Source: Labilibaculum sp. (GTDB lineage: Bacteria; Bacteroidota; Bacteroidia; Bacteroidales; Marinifilaceae). From it: a stretch of DNA of 64,000 nt. Positions 16,527 through 25,374 of this stretch are shown here, piece after piece (the first letter of the stretch is position 1; each line of letters begins with the position of its first letter). The stretch covers positions 4,567,769 to 4,631,768 of the forward strand of contig NZ_OY761461.1 in NCBI RefSeq assembly GCF_963664555.1, written 5' to 3'. Position numbers and translations under genes: made by a program. The notes beneath the pieces are model-generated. The model did not search any database and was not told the DNA's origin. It saw only the letters and a program-made list of their open reading frames with translations.

Positions 16527-18248
16527 TTAGTTTGGCATTACATAGAAACCGGTATTTTCCCTTTGTACAATTGTTGTTGTTTTAGCATCCGATCTGCCCA
16601 ACCAAAAGTCCTCTTCCGATCTCATCATGTCCCCAGTATTTCCTTCGTCCAAATCGCAAGTGTAGGTTCCTCCAATTTCCAAATGATCCGATTTACTATG
16701 AACAGAACCATCATCATTATAGGTTACATACTTAACTGTTAATCGATAACTATCACTTTCGTCAACATCAAGAACTTCCATTTTACCCAAATACCCGTCA
16801 GACGTACCGTAAATGATGGTAGTCCCATTTTTCAGAAGAATTCCCGATTGATTGGAAACCGGGATATTCCCATTTGGCAAGCTTTCCATTTTAGTATCGA
16901 TCGCTTTACGATCCAAAGAATCAAATATTAAATTGCCTGATGTATTTGGATTGGCCGTTGCCGCAATTCCTTTCACTTTCACAAACTCCACTCTTCGGTT
17001 GTTCGCTTTTCCTTCGGGAGTGCTGTTATTATCCAATGGCCTGCTTTCTCCGTAACCGGCATAACTCAATCGGTTCGATGAAATTCCCATCTGAATCAAT
17101 TTCTCCATTACCACTTTAGCTCTCGCTTCCGATAAACTTTTATTTGATGCATCATCACCATCGCTATCAGTATGACCTTCCACACTAAAATTTAAATCAG
17201 GTTGTTTTTGCAGTAATTCGCAAATTTTATTGATTGGCCCCATCGACTCGGGCTTTAAACTGGCCTTGTTTACATCGAAACGGATTCCATTGCAAATGAT
17301 CTTACCATCCTGCAGTACACGATCGTAATATTTAACCCCACCTTTTGCAATGCGAACATTTTTCACATAGTATGCTTTATCGTCGGCTAATTTAGCCCAA
17401 TATGCCTGCAGACAGATTCCCGTCGGATTTGCTTCATAATGCGGAATATTTATCAATCGAGTGTCATCCATATACACTTTCAACTTGCCTTTTGTGTAGG
17501 CAATCGATACATGAATCCAACGGGCTTTATCATTCCAGCTATAATCTAAATCGGGATGTTCTCCAGAAACGTCACTATTCTGAACAGAAATATGTTTGTA
17601 GCCTATTTCAATTTCCTGACCACTATTCTTCTGATTTTTTAAATCATATAAGTAAACCGAAAATCGATTGCCATTTGCTGGCTTATAAAAATCAAATTCC
17701 ACTGTAAAAATTTCAGGAAGATAATCTTCACCTGCATTCTTTAGATATGGGACAACCGCGGGTGTTCCATCCATAAACATCATCACATTTTCGCCATCTA
17801 CGTTTGCAATTTCAACTTGTCCTTTCACCAAATCCCAACGACTGGGAAACTCACCATTCTCTTCCGTAATTGCAGGACCATCTTCAAAGATTACAACATC
17901 ACCGGGAACAAAGTCAAATTTATTCCAAACCACGTCAGGCTTTTTAGCAACTTGCTTTTCTACTCTCTCATTACTATTATTCCCGTCATTTCTATTTGAG
18001 TCTTCATTGTTTCCTGAAGTAATTTTTGACTCTTCATTCGCAGCTTTCTTTTTCTTCTTCTTTTTACCGAATAAACTTCCAATACCTTCTTCCAGTTTAT
18101 CGAAGCCTTTATCTACACCTCGTTCTATTTTATTATTAGCTCGACGTGTACCTTGCTTCTTTACTACTTTTTCCGGATCTACTACCTGCGCATTTATAAT
18201 TGTAATGCTAAGTGTAAATAACAAGGATAGAAATACGAATTTTTTCAT
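16527..18248 (-). CDS. OmpA-domain protein with N-terminal concanavalin-like domain
   Basis: 573 residues. A signal peptide (LLFTLSITIINAQ) is followed by a charged linker with a run of seven lysines (near residue 65). Then come a beta-rich region of the LamG/ConA-like kind (about 105-305, with FSVYLYDLKNQ, WIHVSIAYTKGKLKVYMDD) and an OmpA peptidoglycan-binding domain (about 315-430). The latter shows IRFDVNKASLKPES, VEGHTDSDGDDASNKSLSEA and GYGESRPL...NRRVEF. A 140-residue tail of unknown family follows. The OmpA domain should hold the protein to the cell wall; the lectin-like part may bind glycans. It heads the 18248-15822 unit. Confidence 0.85.
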   Translation of the reverse strand: MKKFVFLSLLFTLSITIINAQVVDPEKVVKKQGTRRANNKIERGVDKGFDKLEEGIGSLFGKKKKKKKAANEESKITSGNNEDSNRNDGNNSNERVEKQVAKKPDVVWNKFDFVPGDVVIFEDGPAITEENGEFPSRWDLVKGQVEIANVDGENVMMFMDGTPAVVPYLKNAGEDYLPEIFTVEFDFYKPANGNRFSVYLYDLKNQKNSGQEIEIGYKHISVQNSDVSGEHPDLDYSWNDKARWIHVSIAYTKGKLKVYMDDTRLINIPHYEANPTGICLQAYWAKLADDKAYYVKNVRIAKGGVKYYDRVLQDGKIICNGIRFDVNKASLKPESMGPINKICELLQKQPDLNFSVEGHTDSDGDDASNKSLSEARAKVVMEKLIQMGISSNRLSYAGYGESRPLDNNSTPEGKANNRRVEFVKVKGIAATANPNTSGNLIFDSLDRKAIDTKMESLPNGNIPVSNQSGILLKNGTTIIYGTSDGYLGKMEVLDVDESDSYRLTVKYVTYNDDGSVHSKSDHLEIGGTYTCDLDEGNTGDMMRSEEDFWLGRSDAKTTTIVQRENTGFYVMPN

Positions 18249-18957
18249 GAGTACAATTTTTGGTTTTGATTACATTATAAATGTATGGTGTTAATCAAAC
18301 CTCAAATAGCAAACATGTTCCAAAAACAAAAGCAAATGTTCAATAATCTCACTATAAGCAACTTAATCGTAAAAACTTCACTTATACACCGAAATTATCA
18401 TTCCATCATATTCATGCAAACGGAAGATAAAAAGGATTCCATGCATACCTAATCAGGCAATAAAATCCGATTAATCAAAACACCACTTTCTCCCTGAAAA
18501 CGTATCTTTTTAAGACATTTTGAGTCTTATTAGTATTCTTAAATCGTTGTGGATTTTTACAGAAAAAAAGGAAGGAACAACACCAAAGTATAACAAATGT
18601 TTCTGCAGCTAAAACAAATGTTCCACAACAACATAACTAATTGACATATAGATGATTGGTGCAGGATTGAAATTAACCATCCAAACAAGTATCGTAAAAT
18701 AAATTGGCTCCGGGTTTAAGAAAACACCATTTTTGAGCCGATAACAATTAAAATTAGTTGGTAAATTAACAAACACAGGAGCAATAACCCGTATGTGTTT
18801 CGTGTAAGGCATTACACGAATATCCTCAACAAAAAAGATTCTATAAAATTGAATGAACTAAGTTTTGATGTTTACTTGACAAGAGACCAAATAACAAATT
18901 GCCTGCCTGCTAATCATCAGATAAGCAGCAAGCGATTTTGTTCTCTTTATTTTTTTA
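18249..18957. other. Intergenic region without a supported gene
   Basis: About 700 bases of AT-rich DNA upstream of the OmpA-domain gene. A 67-codon minus-strand frame exists at 18609-18812, but its composition and lack of motif give no support. The stretch next to 18248 should hold the promoter of the OmpA-domain unit; no clean TAnnTTTG element was found. Confidence 0.4.
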
Positions 18958-19023
18958 ATTTTTAATGTACATCAAACTTTACTTTGATGTACATTAAAAT
19001 AAAGTTTGATGTACATTAAAAAT
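18958..19023. repeat. 24-bp perfect inverted repeat with a third copy in the loop
   Basis: TTTAATGTACATCAAACTTTA (18961-18981) is exactly reverse-complementary to 19000-19020, and pairing extends to 24 bases (18958-18981 with 19000-19023). The loop, 18982-18999, is itself a second direct copy (CTTTGATGTACATTAAAA) differing from the last arm by one base. The first arm can therefore pair with either of two partners. Each copy contains the palindrome TGTACA. It lies about 90 bases beyond the end of the hybrid sensor gene. It may be a terminator region or a set of operator-like sites. Confidence 0.8.
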
Positions 19024-19114
19024 AATTATTGCCTAGATAAAACAAATAACTTTACCTGTATACAGTAAGGAATACTACTTAAGAATGTATCACAATAAGC
19101 CTACTTAAAAAGTT

Positions 19115-21979
19115 TTAATTGGAATGTTCCTTTATATACTCGGAGGGAGTACAACCTTGAATCTCTTTAAAGCATTTGGAAAAATACGAAGTATCGTTAA
19201 ATCCGGTAGAAAAACAAACATCACTAATATTCACATCTGGGTTCAATAAAATTTCCGATGCCATTTTTATTCTTTGCGTTCTGATGAATGCAGTAGCTGA
19301 CAGTCCGGTTAAAGCTTTTAACTTACGATGAAGTTGTGTTCGGCTCATTAAAGTCTCCTCGCAAAACTGATCTACAGTAAAATCCGGATTGTGTAAATTC
19401 GCTTCCAGAACTTTCTGCAATGTTCTTGCAAATTTCTCTTCTTCAGATGGAAACACAATATTTAAAGGACTGATAACTATTTCATTTTGATACTTTTTCT
19501 GCATCTCTTTTCTTGTGGCAATTAGTCTTTCAACCTTAACGATTAAAGCCTTAGCATTAAATGGTTTTACGATGTAATCATCTGCACCGGATTTAAGACC
19601 ATCCAATTCATTGTCATCACCAACTTTGGCAGTCAATAAAATAATGGGTATGTGATTGGTTTTCACATCTGCTTTTAAGCAGGAACAAAGCTCAACACCA
19701 CCAACTTTTGGCATCATTACATCCGAAATAATCAAATCAGGAATATATTCGATTGCCATCTTAATCCCAATTTCCCCGTCTTCAGCTTCTAAAATTTTGT
19801 ATTTATGAATAAAGTAAGTCTTGATGTATTTCCGCATATCTAAATTATCCTCAACAAGCAACAATACGGGCAAATCTTCAATTTTCACCTCGTTTTCTTC
19901 TTCCAGATTCAAATCTGAATTTACTTCATAAAACTGCTCCTCTTTTTTTGCCATAGGTAAAAGCGATATTTCGTTTACCTTAAAATGATCTTTAGATGTT
20001 GGCAACAACAATTCAAACTGAATGATTTGACTATTGGAACAACTAACCTTTATGGGTGCGCGGTAAAGAGTACACAACTCCTTCACTAAAGAGAGTCCAA
20101 TACCGGTTCCTTGTGTTTCGTTTTCGCCTGCACGGTAAAACCGATCAAAAATATGAGCCAATTGCTCTTTGGTTAACGTGCACCCCGAATTACTTACAAT
20201 TATTTTAATATGATCATTAAATGCATCAAGCTTCATTTCTACATTCCCATTTTTAGGAACAAACTTAAATGCATTGGACAATAAATTAGTAATTATTATT
20301 TCAACAATATTCGTATCGAACCAAACATCTCCTGATTCATTTATTTCCAATTGATAATTTATCTTTTTCTCGGATGCCTGATAAATAAACGAATTTGAAA
20401 TTCCTTTAAGCAATGTTGACAAATCACCTTCCTGCGCTGAAATGGCAAAATGACCTGCATCAATTTTAGAGAGATTTAATAGCTGATCAACCAATGCAAG
20501 TAATCTGTTGGTATTCCGCAGAATCAGTTTCATTTCATCCTGCTCCTCATTGCTATGAGGCCGGGCTAAATGCTTTTCTACCGGACCTTTTATTAATGTT
20601 AAAGGTGTTCTAAATTCATGGGAGATACTACTGAAAAATTTCGATTTCATCTGATTTACAATCTGTAACTCTCTTGAAACCTTTTGTTTGTTCTTGTATA
20701 AGTAATAAAAAAACGCGGCCAATCCTCCAAAAAGCAACAGCAGAACTCCAAACTGATTTCTCTGCATTTTTTTTGATTCTCCAATCAACTGATTTCTTGC
20801 ATTCAACAGCTCAATCTGATGTGTTTTATTTTCCGATTGATATTTAAATTCCAAATCATTCATTACACGCACAGTCTCGCTGTTGTATAACGAATCGGTA
20901 TAATTTTTAGTTAACAGCAGAGCATCGCTTGCCTCTCGAAATCTTCCCGTGGCATAATAAATCTCGTACAACACCTGATTGGCAAACATTAAGTTATCAA
21001 TAGAATGAATTTCTTTTGATAATTTTCTACCTTCCAATAAATTCTTTTCAGCTTCTTTGTATCTCTTTAATTTCGAACAAACATTACCATGTTGTATTAA
21101 AATTGTACTCAAATATCGCTGATCATTTTTTTCCCGCTGTAAATCAAGTGCTTTCTCATAATATCCATACGCTTTTTCATACTCATTTTGAAACATTTTA
21201 ACCTGTCCCAAAAGCTGATAGCAAATTCCTTCGCCGATAGGATTCCCTCGTAATTTTGACAACTCCAGCGATTTATTAATATAAAAATTTGCAGAATCAG
21301 CTTCATGCAAATAGAGATAAGCTTCTCCTAAATTCCCATAACTAATCTCTAAATGATATTTATTATCGCTGCTTTTTCCATATTTTAATGATTCCCGAAA
21401 ATAGGACAAAGCCTTTTGATATTCTTTTTGTACCAAATAGATATTTCCAATTCCGTTTTCGGCAATTGCCTTGCCATATAAATTATTACTGAATTTTGTT
21501 GTATTGATTGATGAAACAAAATAATTAACAGCCTCTTCATTGCGATCCGTTTTCCGACAAACAACTCCTAACTCATTGTATATTCGTCCTAATTTGTAAT
21601 AATCTTTTATTTTATGGGCAAAGGGCAATGACTTTTGATAGTAATATTTAGCAGAATCGTAGCCATGTGTATATCGATGGTTTACCCCTATCCTATAATA
21701 TATTTCTGCCAGGCCGGTAGTATCCTTATCAGTTTTAATTTTATTCAAAAGCAGATGCAAATAAGACGGATATTCTTCTTTTAAGATTTTTCGGTTATCA
21801 GCTACAAGACTGATCAGGCTATCAGAATTTTCGATTTTTCCTTCAAGCATAACCAACTCATTAATGGCTACTTTCAAACTATCTAAATCATGAAACCGGG
21901 CTTTCTTATAATCATCCTTGGCATAAACTTCAGTAATTAGGATTGTGAAAAGAAAGAAAAAAAAGAATTTTTTAATCAT
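19115..21979 (-). CDS. Hybrid two-component sensor/regulator (TPR, histidine kinase, receiver, AraC)
   Basis: About 954 residues from the ATG at 21979 (MIKKFFFFFLFTILITEVYA, signal peptide; a longer frame starts at 22027). In order: periplasmic tetratricopeptide repeats (about 60-370, e.g. YYRIGVNHRYTHGYDSAKYY), a membrane helix (FGVLLLLFGGLAAFFYYLY), HisKA with the phospho-acceptor SSISHEFRTPLTLIKGP, HATPase (TNLLSNAFKFVP, GTGIGLSL), receiver (LLVEDNLDMRKY, phospho-Asp in DLIISDVMMPK) and AraC HTH (SRTQLHRKLKALTG, FSTGFNDTSYFSKCFKE). This one-protein relay is characteristic of Bacteroidota. The TPR sensor differs from the beta-propeller sensors that detect glycans. No SusCD pair is nearby, so its target is unknown. 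Confidence 0.93.
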   Translation of the reverse strand: MIKKFFFFFLFTILITEVYAKDDYKKARFHDLDSLKVAINELVMLEGKIENSDSLISLVADNRKILKEEYPSYLHLLLNKIKTDKDTTGLAEIYYRIGVNHRYTHGYDSAKYYYQKSLPFAHKIKDYYKLGRIYNELGVVCRKTDRNEEAVNYFVSSINTTKFSNNLYGKAIAENGIGNIYLVQKEYQKALSYFRESLKYGKSSDNKYHLEISYGNLGEAYLYLHEADSANFYINKSLELSKLRGNPIGEGICYQLLGQVKMFQNEYEKAYGYYEKALDLQREKNDQRYLSTILIQHGNVCSKLKRYKEAEKNLLEGRKLSKEIHSIDNLMFANQVLYEIYYATGRFREASDALLLTKNYTDSLYNSETVRVMNDLEFKYQSENKTHQIELLNARNQLIGESKKMQRNQFGVLLLLFGGLAAFFYYLYKNKQKVSRELQIVNQMKSKFFSSISHEFRTPLTLIKGPVEKHLARPHSNEEQDEMKLILRNTNRLLALVDQLLNLSKIDAGHFAISAQEGDLSTLLKGISNSFIYQASEKKINYQLEINESGDVWFDTNIVEIIITNLLSNAFKFVPKNGNVEMKLDAFNDHIKIIVSNSGCTLTKEQLAHIFDRFYRAGENETQGTGIGLSLVKELCTLYRAPIKVSCSNSQIIQFELLLPTSKDHFKVNEISLLPMAKKEEQFYEVNSDLNLEEENEVKIEDLPVLLLVEDNLDMRKYIKTYFIHKYKILEAEDGEIGIKMAIEYIPDLIISDVMMPKVGGVELCSCLKADVKTNHIPIILLTAKVGDDNELDGLKSGADDYIVKPFNAKALIVKVERLIATRKEMQKKYQNEIVISPLNIVFPSEEEKFARTLQKVLEANLHNPDFTVDQFCEETLMSRTQLHRKLKALTGLSATAFIRTQRIKMASEILLNPDVNISDVCFSTGFNDTSYFSKCFKEIQGCTPSEYIKEHSN

Positions 21980-22412
21980 ATTAACAATTATAAGATCTTC
22001 TTTAAGAAACGAATAAAAAACACACATAAATATAAAACCAATGCTAAAGAAGTTCTGAAACTTCGCTAAAAATCACTGTAACCATTCTGAATGATTGAAT
22101 TTAAGACAAAAAAAATGCACATGCAAATATATCATATAACTTAACAAAACAATAATATAAGTGCAAATTTTAAACCCAAAATATTCTAAACTCATCAAAC
22201 ATTAATCCGAATTAACTATTTGTCATACTACTTTACTAAAATTGATTGAAACTTTACTCTGCAACTTATTTTATAAGTTCAGTATTTACCTGTTATCCGA
22301 AGCCACTCTACGCTTAAAATTTCCCTAATTTGGAATATTTATTAGTATCTTTACCATCCTTTATATACACATTTACACGCCTTGTTATTTAGTAAGGCAA
22401 AAGGATTTTACA
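21980..22412. other. Divergent intergenic region between the sensor gene and cysH
   Basis: About 430 AT-rich bases between divergent genes, expected to hold both promoters. No tRNA, riboswitch or other structure recognised. Confidence 0.4.
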
Positions 22413-23075
22413 ATGAATTTTGAAAGCATAAAAAAGAAACTTGAGCAATACAAAGCCGAAGGAAAGACGATGTTTACCACATCCTCTTTTCAATCGCACA
22501 GTCTTGTTTTACTTCATATTATCAGCCGGATAGACAATACAATACCTGTTTATTTTATTAATACCGGATTTTTATTCCCTGAAACCATTCAGTTTAAAGA
22601 TCAAATCGCCAAAGAATTTGGATTGAAAATTATCGATGCAAAATCTTCAGTTCCTAAAGCACAACAAAAAGATGCAAAGGGAAATTTTCTCTTCACCTCT
22701 GATCCTGATTACTGTTGTTTCCTAAATAAGGTACAACCTCTGGATGGTGTTTTGGCAGATTACGATGTTTGGATCAATGGCGTTCGGGCAGATCAATCGG
22801 CTGTTCGAAAAGCGATGAATATTGAACAGGATGCTCCTCATGGTGTCATCCGATTTCACCCAATGTTGGATTGGAGTAAACAGGAAATTTACAAGTACAT
22901 TAAAGAGCACAATCTTCCCCGTCATCCGCTCGAAGCAAAAGGTTACGACAGCATTGGCTGTGAGCCTTGTACACGAAAAATGACTCTGGGCGATGATCGG
23001 TCGGCACGATGGTTTGGAATGAAAAAAACCGAATGTGGTTTAAATACCGATTTGGTAATTAAAAAAGATAAATAA
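22413..23075 (+). CDS. cysH: Phosphoadenylyl/adenylyl sulfate reductase (CysH family)
   Basis: CysH-type reductases convert APS or PAPS to sulfite in assimilatory sulfate reduction. The 220-residue protein has the PP-loop-like TSSFQSHSLVLLH near residue 24. Paired cysteines DYCCFLNKVQPL (about 97-108) and IGCEPCTRK (about 185) are the [4Fe-4S] ligands that mark the iron-sulfur, APS-type branch. The catalytic C-terminal KKTECGLN is present, with Asn where His is usual. No cysDN or sulfite reductase genes are in the window. The SDR gene starts about 40 bases downstream and may be co-transcribed. Confidence 0.88.
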   Translation: MNFESIKKKLEQYKAEGKTMFTTSSFQSHSLVLLHIISRIDNTIPVYFINTGFLFPETIQFKDQIAKEFGLKIIDAKSSVPKAQQKDAKGNFLFTSDPDYCCFLNKVQPLDGVLADYDVWINGVRADQSAVRKAMNIEQDAPHGVIRFHPMLDWSKQEIYKYIKEHNLPRHPLEAKGYDSIGCEPCTRKMTLGDDRSARWFGMKKTECGLNTDLVIKKDK

Positions 23076-23114
23076 TAATTACAGCTAATAATCCGAAATT
23101 AAAACACAGATACA

Positions 23115-24032
23115 ATGAGAGTATTAATTACAGGTGGCGCCGGTTACATTGGCACCGAATTATGCATAAAATTGAATCAGAATCCTGATGTAAAAGAGAT
23201 TATTGTATTGGATAATCTGCATCAGGCTAACTTCAATCTGTTTTTACACTCCCAAATAAAACCTGGCAAACTAACTTTTGTTAGAGGTGAACTTTTGGAT
23301 TCAAGAACTCTCGATAAAATTATAAAAGATATTGATGTAGTTTATCATCTTGCGGCTGAAAATTCGGACAACGATAAGCTTCATCATCTTCATGAGCAGG
23401 TTAATAATTGGGGAACTGCTGAGTTGGTTTATGCCATCGAAGAAAGCAAGGTAAAGCAATTGATATACGTTAGTTCAACCGCTGTTTACGGTTATTCTGA
23501 TAATGAATTCGACATTTACTCCATTCCTGAACCAACAACTTCATTGGGAAGTTCTACATTAAGAGGAGAACAACATGTTGAACGAATCATGTCGAAAATA
23601 AACACTCAAATTATTCGTTTGGGAAATGTTTTTGGTTACGGTGTAAGCATGAATATGAAAGGAATTTTAAACAGTTTACTTTTCGATTCTCATTTTGTGG
23701 GTCGTATTTCCATCCACGGAAGTGGAAACCAAAAACGTCCGTTTATTTCTTTGGAAAAAACCAGCAGCATCTTAGCCAATCTTTTGGGTGGCAAATTAGA
23801 TTCCGGAGTTTATAATCTGGTGGAATACAACAAATCAATTATGGATATAGTGGAAGTTATTCAAGCCCAAAATCCGGATATGGAAATGATTTTCACCAAC
23901 CAGCATCTCGAACTGCCTCAGCAATTGGTTGCTGTTGATGAACGAATTATGAAATTGTACGACGGAGAAAAATTAGGCTTTGAAGAAGAATTAAAAATAC
24001 TAAAAGATCATTTTGAAGCTTCAAGCCTATAA
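23115..24032 (+). CDS. NAD-dependent epimerase/dehydratase-like protein lacking the catalytic Tyr/Lys
   Basis: This 305-residue extended short-chain dehydrogenase has an intact N-terminal nucleotide site (VLITGGAGYIGTEL), VVYHLAAENSDND and IYVSSTAVYGYSD with the expected Ser/Thr. The YxxxK catalytic pair should lie just before LRGEQHVERI. There the sequence reads SLGSSTLRGEQ, giving Leu and Thr at the Tyr and Lys positions. RLGNVFGYG and the C-terminal substrate region otherwise look normal. It may bind a nucleotide sugar or NAD without the usual chemistry. It follows cysH closely and ends before a bidirectional terminator. Confidence 0.8.
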   Translation: MRVLITGGAGYIGTELCIKLNQNPDVKEIIVLDNLHQANFNLFLHSQIKPGKLTFVRGELLDSRTLDKIIKDIDVVYHLAAENSDNDKLHHLHEQVNNWGTAELVYAIEESKVKQLIYVSSTAVYGYSDNEFDIYSIPEPTTSLGSSTLRGEQHVERIMSKINTQIIRLGNVFGYGVSMNMKGILNSLLFDSHFVGRISIHGSGNQKRPFISLEKTSSILANLLGGKLDSGVYNLVEYNKSIMDIVEVIQAQNPDMEMIFTNQHLELPQQLVAVDERIMKLYDGEKLGFEEELKILKDHFEASSL

Positions 24033-24063
24033 AAGCTATTGATATATCTTTGTTGTCAGATAC

Positions 24064-24103
24064 AAAAAAGCTTGATTCGGGAATGAATCAAGCTTTTTTT
24101 TTG
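24064..24103. terminator. Bidirectional terminator between the SDR and AI-2E genes
   Basis: AAAAAAGCTTGATTC (24064-24078) faces GAATCAAGCTTTTTTT (24085-24100) with a six-base loop. Runs of A and T on both sides serve the two convergent genes ending at 24032 and 24128. Confidence 0.88.
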
Positions 24104-24127
24104 TTTTCTGACCAATGTAAATCCCAG

Positions 24128-25228
24128 CTAAATTTTTTCCGTTAATTTCTTTACAAACCGGTATTTGTTAAAAAACTCTTTTGCAATAACACGCATAATT
24201 GTGTAAGATGGTATTGCCAGCATCATTCCTAAAATACCTGCCATACTTCCTGCCATGATAATCACAATAAAAATCTCGAGAGGATGAGCATTTACACTGT
24301 TGGAATAAATTAAAGGTTGAAACAAAATATTGTCGATAATCTGAACTGTGGCGAATACAAGCGCCATATATCCCAAAAGAGGAACAATTCCTGTATAAAA
24401 ATCAATATCTAAATTGGTGGCAATTCCAATAATCATTCCAAAACAGGCTCCAATAATTGGTCCTATATATGGAATCACATTCATGATTCCAGCAAACAGC
24501 CCAATTACAACTGCGGTACTAAAAGGCAAACCAACAATGGTAAGACCAATGGTTACCATAAAACCAACCAATATAACTTCAAAAAACAATCCCACAAAAT
24601 AACGCATTAACAGTTTTTTGATCGAATCCAATACGTGACGAACACCTTCTTCGTTGCGGGCCGGAACCATAAGCACAACTCCTTCGGTAAACAAACTGCT
24701 GTCCTTCAAAAAGAAAAAAGTAATGAACGAGATCGAAAACAATGCAATAAATGTATTCCCTAAAGTACCAACAAGAGAACCAAAAATATCCGAAACATCA
24801 GACACTTTCACAAATGATGAAATATTTTTAACCAGAACTGCTTTCAGGTCAAAAGTCTCGCCATTGGCAGAATACTTCACCACAAAAGCTTCTATTTTTT
24901 GCATTGGTTCTTCAAGACTTTGAACGGCTGCATTTACATCTATATTTGATAGATCCTGCGCCTGCGATGCTATCATTGGAATAAAGGTCCGGAAGAACAT
25001 AATCATTACCATCCACAAAAGGATGAGTGTTATCCCTGCAGATAAAACAGAAGGAAATTGCCATTTCTTGATCTTTAAACCATTTAAAAAATCGACAACC
25101 GGACGTCCAATAAAGGAAAGAACAACCGAAATTAAAACGTATGTCACAATATTGCTGAAATACCAAAACAATAGCCCTAACATGATTAAACCAAGAGCTA
25201 CAATAAAATATTTTCCTTTTTCATTCAT
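24128..25228 (-). CDS. AI-2E family transporter
   Basis: About 366 residues from the ATG at 25228 (MNEKGKYFIVALGLIMLG); the frame is open to 25264. About eight membrane helices have the family layout: two N-terminal pairs, a soluble stretch of about 90 residues (QAQDLSNIDVNAAVQSLEEP), then a helical bundle. Conserved C-terminal stretches are GIMNVIPYIGPIIGACFGMIIG and MAGSMAGILGMMLAIPSYTIMRV. Members of this family (PF01594) export varied small molecules; an autoinducer role should not be assumed. Confidence 0.9.
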   Translation of the reverse strand: MNEKGKYFIVALGLIMLGLLFWYFSNIVTYVLISVVLSFIGRPVVDFLNGLKIKKWQFPSVLSAGITLILLWMVMIMFFRTFIPMIASQAQDLSNIDVNAAVQSLEEPMQKIEAFVVKYSANGETFDLKAVLVKNISSFVKVSDVSDIFGSLVGTLGNTFIALFSISFITFFFLKDSSLFTEGVVLMVPARNEEGVRHVLDSIKKLLMRYFVGLFFEVILVGFMVTIGLTIVGLPFSTAVVIGLFAGIMNVIPYIGPIIGACFGMIIGIATNLDIDFYTGIVPLLGYMALVFATVQIIDNILFQPLIYSNSVNAHPLEIFIVIIMAGSMAGILGMMLAIPSYTIMRVIAKEFFNKYRFVKKLTEKI

Positions 25229-25328
25229 AGGTAAACGATAATTTTTGCCTGTTGAGTATCCCAAATAAGAATAATTGATTGCATAACAGTTTAAAAGTAA
25301 GAAATTTTATGGTATCAAAGAACCCAAA

Positions 25329-25361
25329 CAAAAAAAGGCTTTCTTTCGAAAGCCTTTTCCT
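25329..25361 (-). terminator. Terminator of lon
   Basis: AAAGGCTTTC facing GAAAGCCTTT with a short loop, about 15-40 bases beyond the lon stop. On the minus strand it is followed by TTTTTTTG. Confidence 0.85.
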
Positions 25362-25374
25362 GATTTATGCCAAA

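Noticed and set aside
18609..18812. 67-codon minus-strand frame
   Set aside because: Low-information sequence in an AT-rich gap, with no motif and no conserved start context.
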